15,355 nucleotides of DNA from an uncultured Hungatella sp. (GCA_910585435.1 CAJUEJ010000038.1:17791-33145); one strand, 5' to 3'; shown: positions 6,656-13,957, counted from the first letter of the stretch. Notes: a model not told the origin generated them from the sequence alone. Translations and numbers: made by a program.

Positions 6656-6676
6656 ATTATATTATGATTATATAAT
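6656..6676. repeat. AT-rich dyad in the GntR leader
   Basis: ATTATAT (6656-6662) and ATATAAT (6670-6676) are perfect inverted arms with a seven-base spacer, located between the transcription start and the AGGAGA ribosome binding site. It may be a further operator. AT-rich dyads also occur by chance, so support is modest. Confidence 0.4.
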
Positions 6677-6692
6677 ACAGAGGAGAACGTGT

Positions 6693-7460
6693 ATGATACC
6701 AGACAGCAACAGCGCCGTGCCCCTATACCGGCAGATAGCCCGGGATCTGATAAACCGGATCGATCAGGGGGAGTTTTATACAGGGCAGTGTATTCCCAGC
6801 GAAGCCAGGCTGTGCGTGGAATACGGTGTCAGCCGCCCTACGATCCGCAATGCGGTGGCGGAATTGGTGGAGCAGGAGATCCTGGTTTCCCACAAGGGAA
6901 AAGGGGTATTTGTAAGGACTCCGAAGATCTCCTCCAACCTAAGCTCTTTCCGCGGCTTCACCTACTTCTGCAATGAAAATAATATAGAGCAGTACACCCA
7001 TGTCCTTGAGACAGACAGGCAGATACCGGCAGGTTCCATTCGGGGCAAGCTGGAATTGAAAGAAGGGGAAACCATCGTGTATCTGAAAAGGCTTCGCCGG
7101 GTCAATCAAAAGCCGGTCATGATAGAGCATGTGTATATCCCCTATAAGGAGTTCGGTTTTTTGCTGGAGTTTAATATGGAAAACCGCTCCCTGTATGAGG
7201 AGATTGAGCGCAGAACCGGGCTTAAGGTGGAGGACAACTGCTATACAGCCATCACCCTGGAGACCAGCCTTCTCACAGAGGAGGAGAAGCAGTATTTTGA
7301 GCTTCACGGGCCGCAGGCGGCTTTCGTCTTGATGGAGACGGTTTACAAAAATACGGGTAAGCCGCTGCACTGTACGAAACAGATTTTGCTGGGAGAGTAT
7401 TTTAAATTTTTCCTGTCCAATAAGGCAAACCAGCTGTCCATGGACTGGAAAAAGCTATAG
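6693..7460 (+). CDS. GntR/HutC-family transcriptional regulator 1
   Basis: This 255-residue regulator has an N-terminal winged helix (about residues 8-76; VPLYRQIARDLINRI, IPSEARLCVEYGVSRPTIRN, GKGVFVR) and a C-terminal UTRA effector domain (about 95-245) that binds small sugar-phosphate-like ligands in this family. The ATG is seven bases after AGGAGA. The second regulator starts ten bases after the stop, so the two are cotranscribed. Dyads in its own promoter suggest autoregulation, and a related dyad in the PTS promoter suggests it controls the downstream fructosamine operon, with a phosphorylated intermediate as the likely inducer. That target and ligand are inferred from context. Confidence 0.92.
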   Translation: MIPDSNSAVPLYRQIARDLINRIDQGEFYTGQCIPSEARLCVEYGVSRPTIRNAVAELVEQEILVSHKGKGVFVRTPKISSNLSSFRGFTYFCNENNIEQYTHVLETDRQIPAGSIRGKLELKEGETIVYLKRLRRVNQKPVMIEHVYIPYKEFGFLLEFNMENRSLYEEIERRTGLKVEDNCYTAITLETSLLTEEEKQYFELHGPQAAFVLMETVYKNTGKPLHCTKQILLGEYFKFFLSNKANQLSMDWKKL

Positions 7461-7469
7461 GAGGCAAGG

Positions 7470-8192
7470 ATGGATATAAGAGAGAACCGGATAGAACCTG
7501 ACAGCAGCATCCCCATGTACAGGCAGATAGTGAATATTTTCCATGAGAAGATAGAGAAGGGAGAACTGAAGGAAGGGGATAAACTGCCCAGCGAAGGAGA
7601 ACTGATGAAGCTATTTTGCGTCAGCCGGATTACCATAAGGGCAGCTGTGGATGAACTGCAGGAGGCAGGCCTGGTGATCCGCTCCCGGGGAAAAGGGACC
7701 TTTATCTCCTCTGCCACAAAGTCTGCAGCGCCAACAAAGGAGGCAGACTTTGCTTTTTCCTGCAGGCAGGATGGCCGGAGGGCAGAGGTGGAGGTATTGG
7801 AAGTGACCTGGGGGTATCCCACACTGGCGGATATGAAGTTTTTTAATCTTCCGGAGGATGCCAATATTCTGCGAACCAGACGGCTTTGGAGGGCAGACGG
7901 CGTTCCGGCCATGGTTGAGACCAATCATTATATAAGCAGGTTTGCATTTTTGCAGGAGGAGGACCTGGCCCAGCCCCTTCCTCATATTATGAGAAAACAC
8001 AGGACGGAGGTGACCCCTTACAGACAGAGCCTGGAGATTATTTATGCCAATCAGCAGGAGGCAGCTTTGCTGCAGATAGACAAGGGAGAGGCCCTTGTGC
8101 TGTTTATGTCCCAGTATATGGGGGAGGATGGTCTGCCTGCCTGTATTTCCAGGCAGGTGTACTGTACAAAGCGGCAGAGGCTTTATCTGTGA
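7470..8192 (+). CDS. GntR/HutC-family transcriptional regulator 2
   Basis: This 240-residue regulator has the same architecture as its neighbour: winged helix at about residues 13-80 (IPMYRQIVNIFHEKI, LPSEGELMKLFCVSRITIRAAV, SRGKGTFIS) and a UTRA domain at about 95-235. The two differ at most positions, so this is an old duplication or independent recruitment. AGGAGG (7459-7464) overlaps the stop codon of regulator 1, indicating coupled translation. The UTRA domain contains the family's paired pattern of an Arg-Leu-rich strand (ILRTRRLWRADGVPAMVE) and a late YCTKR strand. A weak GCCT/AGGC stem follows the stop, but no convincing terminator separates it from the toxin-antitoxin module. Confidence 0.92.
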   Translation: MDIRENRIEPDSSIPMYRQIVNIFHEKIEKGELKEGDKLPSEGELMKLFCVSRITIRAAVDELQEAGLVIRSRGKGTFISSATKSAAPTKEADFAFSCRQDGRRAEVEVLEVTWGYPTLADMKFFNLPEDANILRTRRLWRADGVPAMVETNHYISRFAFLQEEDLAQPLPHIMRKHRTEVTPYRQSLEIIYANQQEAALLQIDKGEALVLFMSQYMGEDGLPACISRQVYCTKRQRLYL

Positions 8193-8239
8193 TGCCTGAC
8201 ACAAAAGGCTTGAATAGCAAAAAATACATAAAAATTTTG

Positions 8240-8268
8240 TTGCAAAAGGGATGATAAAACCGTACAAT
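8240..8268 (+). promoter_or_regulatory. Promoter of the antitoxin/GNAT module
   Basis: TTGCAA (8240-8245, 4/6) and TACAAT (8263-8268, 5/6) are separated by 17 bases. Transcription would start near 8275, about 48 bases before the antitoxin start. Confidence 0.65.
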
Positions 8269-8322
8269 ATAAGCAGGAAAAGTGCTGTAAAATAAGCCAT
8301 GCTAACAAAGGAGGTGTTTCTT

Positions 8323-8517
8323 ATGGCAACTTCAAGCATCACGAAAAATTTTGTCATTTCTGGTAAGGAACAGGTGGAGATGTTTGTCAATGCGATTGAG
8401 GAATCTGCCAAAAACCGTCCTGTCCGTATACCAGTGGCAGCAAGTGAGATAACAGATGAAGCGGAACTGGTAGAATTTATGAGAATGAGGAAAAAAGCAA
8501 ATGGCAACGGCAGATAA
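8323..8517 (+). CDS. Probable antitoxin of a GNAT toxin-antitoxin pair
   Basis: This 64-residue protein starts at the ATG at 8323, which is preceded by a very strong AAAGGAGGTG. The in-frame ATG at 8299 lies upstream of that site and is not used. The N-terminal half (SSITKNFVISGKEQVEMFVN) looks like a short strand followed by helix, as in DNA-binding small antitoxins. The C-terminal tail is basic (MRMRKKANGNGR). The gene overlaps the GNAT gene by 17 bases in another frame. I call it antitoxin from its size, position and overlap. I cannot assign it to a named family such as RHH with certainty. Confidence 0.7.
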   Translation: MATSSITKNFVISGKEQVEMFVNAIEESAKNRPVRIPVAASEITDEAELVEFMRMRKKANGNGR

Positions 8518-9112
8518 ATACAAGATAATCAATATTCGGCGGTATATCGGCAATGACAATCCTGAACTCGGAGAGGATGTGCTTCTTCAAATCCTTTCCG
8601 AGTTTTCCTGTCCTATGAATCCTGATGTGGAACGGTTTTTGAAAAAAAGCTCCATTGAGTTTACCAAAAAGAACCAGTCTGTTACATATCTGGTGTTTTC
8701 AGTCATTGGTGGAAAGCTGCTTGGATATTTTACTCTTGCATTAAAACCACTGACAGTGAGAGGTGAAACGGTAAGCAATACTGTAAAAAGGAAACTGCTG
8801 CGTGTCAGTGAGCTTGACGAGAGATCTGATACATATACCATGTCGGCATATTTGATAGCACAGATCGGCAAAAATTTTTCCGAAAATAGAGGAAAGATGA
8901 TTACCGGGGCAGAGCTTCTTGAACTGGCATGGGATAAAATCAAAGCAACACAATATGTGTTTGGTGGCATAGTAACATTTTTAGAAGCAGAAAATGAGGA
9001 GAAGCTGTTATCATTTTATCGGAACAACCGTTTCTCACAGTTTGACACCAGACAGACCGCTTCAAACACGGATAAGCCGCATGAACTTGTACAGTTGTTA
9101 CGTTTACTTTAA
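8501..9112 (+). CDS. GNAT-family acetyltransferase, probable toxin
   Basis: This 203-residue protein has a GNAT-like core: the strand LLGYFTLALKPL (residues 73-84), the acetyl-CoA loop region following SAYLIAQIGKNFSENRGK (115-132), and the late ELLELAWDKI helix plus SFYRNNRF with Tyr173 in the usual catalytic position. GNAT toxins acetylate aminoacyl-tRNA and stop translation. Its overlap with a small upstream antitoxin-like gene suggests such a toxin, but the chain is longer than typical TacT-type toxins (about 160-175 residues). Base composition is visibly more AT-rich than in the flanking genes, consistent with horizontal acquisition. The last two sense codons and the stop lie inside a repeated sequence that recurs inverted at 13987-14004. 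A resistance-type acetyltransferase is possible. Confidence 0.78.
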   Translation: MATADKYKIINIRRYIGNDNPELGEDVLLQILSEFSCPMNPDVERFLKKSSIEFTKKNQSVTYLVFSVIGGKLLGYFTLALKPLTVRGETVSNTVKRKLLRVSELDERSDTYTMSAYLIAQIGKNFSENRGKMITGAELLELAWDKIKATQYVFGGIVTFLEAENEEKLLSFYRNNRFSQFDTRQTASNTDKPHELVQLLRLL

Positions 9113-9226
9113 AAGTTCGCCACCGGTTAGGCGGCATTAATTTAAGGTATTTCAAGTGTGCCCGCCGGACTTTCGTGTGTGGTGGAGCGTCTGCTTGTGG
9201 GCGCATGCAGGTTTACTTTAAGTAAA
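9104..9226 (+). repeat. Boundary repeat, copy A
   Basis: This copy has an 18-base motif TTACTTTAAAAGTTCGCC (9104-9121) containing the palindrome ACTTT-A-AAAGT, then 83 bases, then ATGCAGGTTTA (9205-9215) merging into the palindrome TTTACTT-T-AAGTAAA (9212-9226). Both blocks recur in inverted orientation at 13958-14004. GTTTACTTTAA is also directly repeated at 9102-9112 and 9211-9221. It overlaps the last codons of the GNAT gene. Confidence 0.75.
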
Positions 9227-9245
9227 ATTAAATAGTAACTAAAAG

Positions 9246-9290
9246 GTGCATGGGAAGGTAAGCATTATCTACAGTCCATGCGCTTTTTTT
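9246..9290 (+). terminator. Rho-independent terminator after the toxin
   Basis: Bases 9246-9254 pair with 9275-9283 (nine pairs, two G-U, core GCATGG/CCATGC), followed by seven T (9284-9290). It ends the toxin-antitoxin transcript and insulates the PTS operon. Confidence 0.88.
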
Positions 9291-9329
9291 CATGACAACA
9301 GAAAGGCGGAAAGTAAAGAAATTCTGTCC

Positions 9330-9358
9330 TTGACAAAACGGCTTACAGGATGTAAACT
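9330..9358 (+). promoter_or_regulatory. Promoter of the fructosamine PTS operon
   Basis: A perfect TTGACA (9330-9335) is followed after 17 bases by TAAACT (9353-9358, 4/6). Transcription would start near 9366, about 44 bases before the chosen IIA start. The weak -10 fits a regulated promoter. The spacer holds the perfect dyad TTACA-GGA-TGTAA (9343-9355). Confidence 0.65.
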
Positions 9359-9362
9359 TGTA

Positions 9363-9377
9363 ATATCATAATGTTAT
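9363..9377. promoter_or_regulatory. Putative GntR operator at the PTS operon start site
   Basis: ATATCAT-A-ATGTTAT overlaps the predicted transcription start. Its reverse complement with flank, CATATAACATT then ATGATAT, matches 18 bases of the GntR promoter (6620-6640) with a two-base gap. This would place a GntR/HutC repressor over +1 of the operon it is expected to control. Confidence 0.55.
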
Positions 9378-9409
9378 ATGACGTATTGTTTCAAATGGAG
9401 GATAAGCAG

Positions 9410-9823
9410 ATGATACAGATTCTATTGGCAAGCCACGGGCCGCTGGCAGAGGGTTTGAAGGAGACAGCAGAGTATGTGCTGGGCAAAAAAGACAATATTC
9501 ATACCCTTTGCGCCTATAGAGATGAAGCTTCTATGGATTTAGACAGCCTGGCGGAGCGCTGGACGGACAGGATGAAGGAGGAGGGAGGCTGGGTGGTATT
9601 GACAGATGCTTTCGGAGGCAGCGTCAGCCACGCATTTATGAACCGCCTTTCAAAGGGCGGCTTTTACCTCATGGCAGGGATGAACCTGCCCCTTCTCATG
9701 GAGCTGGCTGTCTGTGAGGACAGGCCGGACGAGGGCGGCATGGAGAGAATACTTGCCGATGCTCGGGATTCCATAAAGTGCTTTATCCAAATTGAAGAAA
9801 CGATACAGGACGATGAATTTTAA
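9410..9823 (+). CDS. PTS IIA component, mannose/sorbose family
   Basis: This 137-residue cytosolic protein accepts phosphate from HPr and passes it to IIB. The phosphorylatable His9 lies in ILLASHGPLAEGL, the typical IIA-Man start. The fold is the usual alpha/beta domain, with LTDAFGGSVSH in the middle matching the conserved GG(S/T) loop. I prefer ATG 9410, preceded by TGGAGGAT at 9396-9403. The upstream in-frame ATG at 9371 lies within the operator and would add an unrelated 13-residue leader. It is the first gene of the operon, followed by IIB after 33 bases. Confidence 0.9.
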   Translation: MIQILLASHGPLAEGLKETAEYVLGKKDNIHTLCAYRDEASMDLDSLAERWTDRMKEEGGWVVLTDAFGGSVSHAFMNRLSKGGFYLMAGMNLPLLMELAVCEDRPDEGGMERILADARDSIKCFIQIEETIQDDEF

Positions 9824-9856
9824 GGATAGCTGTCACAGAAAAAGGATGGTGGGGAT

Positions 9857-10330
9857 ATGATAAAACTTCTGCGGGTGGATCACAGGCTTCTTCATGGGCA
9901 GGTTGCCATGACGTGGACAAAAATACTGGGAATTGACTGCATTCTGGTTGCCAACGACCAGGTGGCAGAGGACAACATACGCAAGACCACGCTGAAGCTG
10001 GCAAAGCCTGACGGGGTAAAGCTGGTTATAAAAAACATGGAGGATTCGGTGAAGGCCCTGAATTCAGGGGTGACGGATACATATAAGCTGCTTATTCTGG
10101 CAGAGAGTATTGAGGATGCGTACCGCCTTGCGTCAGAATGCCAGGAGGTTACCTCTGTCAACCTGGGAGGCTGCAAGCCGAGAGAGGAGGCAGTGAAGGT
10201 TCTCGGCAAGGCTGTTTCCGTTACGGACAAAGAGGAACAGATGCTCTATCAGCTGGCAGAAAGAGGGATTGAGGTGGAGATCCGCCAGGTTCCCGGGGAT
10301 CGGAAGATACTTGTGGGAAAGGATCAGTAA
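9857..10330 (+). CDS. PTS IIB component, mannose/sorbose family
   Basis: This 157-residue protein carries the IIB-Man/Sor signature RVDHRLLHGQV at the N-terminus. His13 in LLHGQ is the expected phosphorylation site, receiving phosphate from IIA and giving it to the incoming sugar. Length and the GGC region (VNLGGCKPRE) fit the family. A purine-rich GGTGGGGAT precedes the ATG. It acts at the membrane with IIC and IID. Confidence 0.95.
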   Translation: MIKLLRVDHRLLHGQVAMTWTKILGIDCILVANDQVAEDNIRKTTLKLAKPDGVKLVIKNMEDSVKALNSGVTDTYKLLILAESIEDAYRLASECQEVTSVNLGGCKPREEAVKVLGKAVSVTDKEEQMLYQLAERGIEVEIRQVPGDRKILVGKDQ

Positions 10331-10379
10331 GCGGCGCTGTGCAAGAGCTGCTTAGAAAAGGGGAGAGCAGGAGAAACGT

Positions 10380-11147
10380 ATGATTTTGCAGGCAATATGT
10401 ATCGGCATCATCGGGATGTGTGCCACCTTTGAGTGGGCGTTGGGAACCAATCTGGCATCCCGTCCCATTATTACAGGCATTTTTGTGGGACTGGTTTTAG
10501 GAGATTTAAGATCCGGGATTGTGCTGGGAGGCCTTATGGAGATGGTGTTTATCGGCTCTGTAACCATGGGGGCGGCAGTTCCTCCGGACTCGATTACAGG
10601 AGGGATTCTGGGGATAGCCTTGGCTATCTCTGCGAAAAACGGGGCAGGGATGGCGCTTCTTCTGGCTTTTCCCATAGCCAGGCTTTATCTTTTTATAGAC
10701 AATTTCCTGACGCTGCATCTGTTCCCGGTTTTCCTGAAAAAGGCGGACAGATGTATAGAAAAAGGAGATTTTAAGGGAATGGAAAAAATCCACATGGTAA
10801 GCGGGTTTGTGATAAAAAGCCTGCCCAGAGGGATAGTCTGCGGGATAGCCTTTTATCTGGGAACGCCTGTTCTGAGGTGGATTTTTGGGATACTTCCGGC
10901 CTTTGTACAGGAGGGGCTGGCTGTGACCATGGAATATATTCCGGCTCTGGGGATCGCCATTTTAGCTACCATGACTTTGACCGGCAAAACGGCGGTGTAT
11001 TTTATTCTGGGATTTGCGCTGGCCGCGTATCTGAAGGTTCCTGTGATTGGCGTGACAATCCTGGCGGTGTGTATGGCGGTTATCCTGGTACAGCTTCAAG
11101 ACAGCGGCCAGACGGTAACAGAACAGGAGGAAGATGAAGATTTCTAA
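10380..11147 (+). CDS. PTS IIC permease, mannose/sorbose family
   Basis: This 255-residue integral membrane protein has hydrophobic segments along most of its length, starting at residue 2, and no cleavable signal. The early pattern TNLASRPIITGIFVGLVLGD followed by GGLMEMVFIGSVTMGAAVPPD is characteristic of IIC-Sor/Man. It forms the sugar channel with IID. AGGAGA precedes the ATG by five bases. The 3' end overlaps the IID start by 14 bases. The C-terminus ends in an acidic tail (TEQEEDEDF). Confidence 0.95.
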   Translation: MILQAICIGIIGMCATFEWALGTNLASRPIITGIFVGLVLGDLRSGIVLGGLMEMVFIGSVTMGAAVPPDSITGGILGIALAISAKNGAGMALLLAFPIARLYLFIDNFLTLHLFPVFLKKADRCIEKGDFKGMEKIHMVSGFVIKSLPRGIVCGIAFYLGTPVLRWIFGILPAFVQEGLAVTMEYIPALGIAILATMTLTGKTAVYFILGFALAAYLKVPVIGVTILAVCMAVILVQLQDSGQTVTEQEEDEDF

Positions 11148-11961
11148 AGACGGATCCGGTTTGACGGACAGGGAATGGAGGGCCATATTTTTACGCTCTC
11201 TTACCATGGAGGTTTCATGGAATTATGAGCGGCAGCAAAATATGGGATACTGTTTTTCCATGCTTCCCGCAATCCGGAAATTATATGAGAAAAAAGAGGA
11301 TCAGATCCAGGCGGCCAAAAGGCATATGGAGTACTTTAATACCACCCCTTACGTGTCCACAGCGGTTCTGGGCATCTCTGCGGCCATGGAGGAGGAGAAT
11401 GCAAAAAACAGGGAGTACGACCCATCCTCCATCAACCACGTGAAGACTGCCCTTATGGGGCCTCTGGCAGGAATCGGGGATACCATGCTGTGGGGGACTC
11501 TGCGGGTGGTTGCTACAGGGATCGGGGTTTCCCTGGCTTTAAAGGGCAGCCTGCTGGGCGCTGTCCTGTTCTGGCTTATTTTTAATATTCCTGCGTATTC
11601 TATCCGTTATCTGTGTCTGAAAAGGGGATATACGCTTAAGACAGATTTTCTGGATAATATCTGGCGTTCTGGCGTGATGCCTAAGGTGTCTTCTGCAACA
11701 ACCGTCATAAGCCTGATGGTTATGGGGGCTATGGTGTTTTATATGGTGTCAGTGCCTCTGGCCGTGTCCTGGGGGGATGGAAGCAGCCTGGTACAGCTGC
11801 AGGGCGTTCTGGATGAAATGGTGCCGGGCTTTTTGCCTCTGGCCGTGACTCTGGGCATATACGGGCTGCTGCGCAGGAAGATGAACCTGTGGCAGATCCT
11901 GCTTATCCTTACGGCTTGCGGGATAGCAGGGACTTTTTTGGGGATGTTTCATATTTTATAA
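11134..11961 (+). CDS. PTS IID permease, mannose/sorbose family
   Basis: This 275-residue membrane partner of IIC starts with a long cytosolic N-terminal region typical of IID (FLRSLTMEVSWNYERQQNMGYCFSM as split segments, about residues 19-44). It then has the conserved stretch SSINHVKTALMGPLAGIGDT (98-117) and several hydrophobic spans in the second half. The ATG is inside the 3' end of the IIC gene with AGGAGG just upstream, so translation is coupled. IIC and IID together set the substrate range of the transporter. Confidence 0.94.
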   Translation: MKISKDGSGLTDREWRAIFLRSLTMEVSWNYERQQNMGYCFSMLPAIRKLYEKKEDQIQAAKRHMEYFNTTPYVSTAVLGISAAMEEENAKNREYDPSSINHVKTALMGPLAGIGDTMLWGTLRVVATGIGVSLALKGSLLGAVLFWLIFNIPAYSIRYLCLKRGYTLKTDFLDNIWRSGVMPKVSSATTVISLMVMGAMVFYMVSVPLAVSWGDGSSLVQLQGVLDEMVPGFLPLAVTLGIYGLLRRKMNLWQILLILTACGIAGTFLGMFHIL

Positions 11962-11986
11962 ATCAATCGCTGGGAGGAGTGCAGGT

Positions 11987-12985
11987 ATGGTTACCTTTGA
12001 TGAAAATAAGATTTTGGCCAACGGAGAATATATCTACAGGCAGAGGGCAGAGATCGAGAGGATTGCAGACTGTGTGTGTGACAAAGGCTTTGAGAATCTT
12101 CTGTTTACATCGTCCGGAGGCTCTCTGGCTATGATGCAGCCCTTTGCCTATATGGTGTCTTCCATGTCCGGCCTGGAGGTGTGCTCCCAGGCGGCCGGGG
12201 ATTTGCTTCTCACAGGCAACAACCGCCTGACAGAGAAAACTCTGGTTTTTATGGCGTCCAAATCAGGGGATACAAAAGAAACCGTGGAGGCAGCCCGGTA
12301 TGTAAAAGAGAGAGGGGCAATCACCGTGTCGGTCCTTGGGGTGGAGGGTTCGCCTCTGGAACAGCTGTCTGCACATTCGGTTATCTTTAAAAACGGAAGG
12401 CCTCAGGAGCTTGTCCTTCTTTTGCTCATCGGAAGGATCCTCTATCGGAAAGGTTTTTTTGACGATTATATGCAGTTTGCAGATGAGCTTGAGAACCTTC
12501 CGGCAGCGCTGGTCTCTGTGGGGAAAGCAAGTGACTTAAGGGCCAGGGAATACGCCCTGAAATATAAAGACGATCCTTACCAGATCTGGATTGGATCCGG
12601 AAACCTGTGGGGGCCTGTGTATTCCTTTGCCATGTGTGTGCTGGAGGAATCCCTGTGGATGCGGACAAAGTCTGTGTCATCGCCGGAATTCTTCCACGGA
12701 ACCATAGAGCTGATGGAAAAAGGTGTGTGTGTGGCGCTGGCCATGACCGAAGGGCCTACCAGGCCGCTGGATGAGAGGGTAAAAAGATTTATCCTGGAGT
12801 ACGGGGATCAGGTCACGGTGTTTGACACTGCAGACTATCAGCTTCCCGGCATCAGCGACAGGTTCCGGTGGCTGCTGTCCCCGGTTGTGATCAATGCCGT
12901 TCTTTCAAGAATCAGCAAAAACCTGGAGGAGATTAAAGCCCACTCCCTGGAGCTGAGGCGCTATTACCGCAGGGTGGACTATTGA
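11987..12985 (+). CDS. frlB: SIS-domain deglycase, FrlB-like (fructosamine-6-phosphate deglycase)
   Basis: This 332-residue protein has two SIS domains (about 25-155 and 185-315). The first contains SSGGS (residues 42-46) and SKSGDT (91-96), which bind the sugar phosphate. Glu234 and His237 in SSPEFFHG match the catalytic EFxHG site of E. coli FrlB and the GlmS isomerase fold. The C-terminal ELRRYYRRVDY closely parallels the RRYY...VEY end of FrlB. FrlB cleaves fructoselysine-6-phosphate to glucose-6-phosphate and lysine. The exact amine released here is unknown. GGAGGAG sits eight bases before the ATG. The position after a mannose-type PTS and before an FrlD-like kinase supports Amadori product catabolism. 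Confidence 0.82.
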   Translation: MVTFDENKILANGEYIYRQRAEIERIADCVCDKGFENLLFTSSGGSLAMMQPFAYMVSSMSGLEVCSQAAGDLLLTGNNRLTEKTLVFMASKSGDTKETVEAARYVKERGAITVSVLGVEGSPLEQLSAHSVIFKNGRPQELVLLLLIGRILYRKGFFDDYMQFADELENLPAALVSVGKASDLRAREYALKYKDDPYQIWIGSGNLWGPVYSFAMCVLEESLWMRTKSVSSPEFFHGTIELMEKGVCVALAMTEGPTRPLDERVKRFILEYGDQVTVFDTADYQLPGISDRFRWLLSPVVINAVLSRISKNLEEIKAHSLELRRYYRRVDY

Positions 12986-13007
12986 GGCAGCTAAGGGGGA
13001 CAGGGAA

Positions 13008-13859
13008 TTGAAGATAGCCGGGATAGGTGACAATGTCATTGACCGCTACATAAATTACGGCGTGATCTTTCCGGGAGGGAATGCAGTAAACGTTGCCGCC
13101 CACGCGGCAAAGCTGGGGGCCGGGGCTGCTTATGTGGGAAGCATCGGCGCAGACAGGGAAGGAAGGATCATCCAGGAGGCGCTTAAAACCCTGGGAGTGG
13201 ATCTGTCCCAATGCATTTTTGAGCCGGGGACCACTACAAAACGATGCGATGTCAATGTATATGACGGAGAGAGAAGCTATATCGGCACAGACACAGGAAG
13301 CAACTGGGCCCATATGAAGGAGATTGGGGACCGGGATTTAGAGTATCTGAAAGGGTTCCAGGTGATCCACACAAGCTGCAATGCAAAGCTTCATCAGGAT
13401 ATATACAGATTGAAGGATCTAAAAGGGATGGTGACCTTTGATTTCTCTGAGAAAGAGAAGTACAGAAGCAAAGAGTTCCTGACAGCCGTCTGTCCTTATC
13501 TGGAGCTGGGACAGTTTTCCTGTACCGGCATGGAGGAAGAGCAGATAGGCAGGCTGCTTCTGGCTGTCCATGGACTGGGGTGCAAAAATGTAGTCGCCAC
13601 CATGGGAAGCAGCGGCCAGATATTCTACAACGGGGAAGCTTTTGTAAGAGGAGAGGCCCGCTATGTAAAGCCGCTGGATACCATGGGGGCGGGAGATTCT
13701 TTTCTGGCGGCCTTGCTGGTCGCCCTGTTAAAAAGCGGATGGGAAAAGGGCGCCAGGCTTTCACCAGATGTGATAAAAAAAGCCCTGAAAGAGGCTGCCT
13801 GGTATTCGTCTGAGAACTGTATGGCAGAAGGAGGATTCGGATTTAAGCATAGGCTATGA
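13008..13859 (+). CDS. frlD: PfkB-family sugar kinase, FrlD-like (fructosamine kinase)
   Basis: This 283-residue ribokinase-family enzyme has the N-terminal GIGDNVIDRY and GGNAVNVAAHAAKLG (from residue 23), very close to E. coli FrlD (GDN.VDIYP, SGGNAVNVA). A mid-chain FDFS is also shared with FrlD. The ATP and catalytic motif is LDTMGAGDSF with base Asp230. FrlD phosphorylates fructoselysine at C6. The start is TTG at 13008, with AAGGGGGA seven bases upstream and no better ATG nearby. The gene closes the operon. Its presence next to a PTS that already phosphorylates its cargo is unexpected. No terminator was seen between its stop and the MFS promoter. Confidence 0.8.
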   Translation: MKIAGIGDNVIDRYINYGVIFPGGNAVNVAAHAAKLGAGAAYVGSIGADREGRIIQEALKTLGVDLSQCIFEPGTTTKRCDVNVYDGERSYIGTDTGSNWAHMKEIGDRDLEYLKGFQVIHTSCNAKLHQDIYRLKDLKGMVTFDFSEKEKYRSKEFLTAVCPYLELGQFSCTGMEEEQIGRLLLAVHGLGCKNVVATMGSSGQIFYNGEAFVRGEARYVKPLDTMGAGDSFLAALLVALLKSGWEKGARLSPDVIKKALKEAAWYSSENCMAEGGFGFKHRL

Positions 13860-13888
13860 GTAAAAATGAATAAAAGAATCAAAAATAT

Positions 13889-13917
13889 TTGACTTTAAAT
13901 ATGCGATATGCTATAAT
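13889..13917 (+). promoter_or_regulatory. Promoter of the MFS transporter
   Basis: TTGACT (13889-13894, 5/6) and a perfect TATAAT (13912-13917) are separated by 17 bases, with an extended TGc at 13909-13911. Transcription would start near 13924, leaving about 137 bases of leader that include the inverted repeat copy B. Confidence 0.85.
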
Positions 13918-13957
13918 CAAAACCATTCAATTACTAAATAATATTAAGTAAATAGAA

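Noticed and set aside
8299..8322. Upstream ATG start for the antitoxin
   Set aside because: The strong AAAGGAGGTG site lies between this ATG and the ATG at 8323, so only the latter can be served by it.
7611..8507. 298-residue minus-strand ORF across GntR2 and the antitoxin
   Set aside because: It runs antisense through two supported genes and a promoter, and its translation resembles no protein family.
9333..9346. CcpA cre site in the PTS promoter
   Set aside because: The match to TGWAANCGNTNWCA is poor. The first two and last two positions and the T after CG all fail.
13901..13914. Additional GntR half-site ATGCTAT in the MFS promoter
   Set aside because: It is fully explained by the extended -10 sequence, and no matching partner half-site is present.
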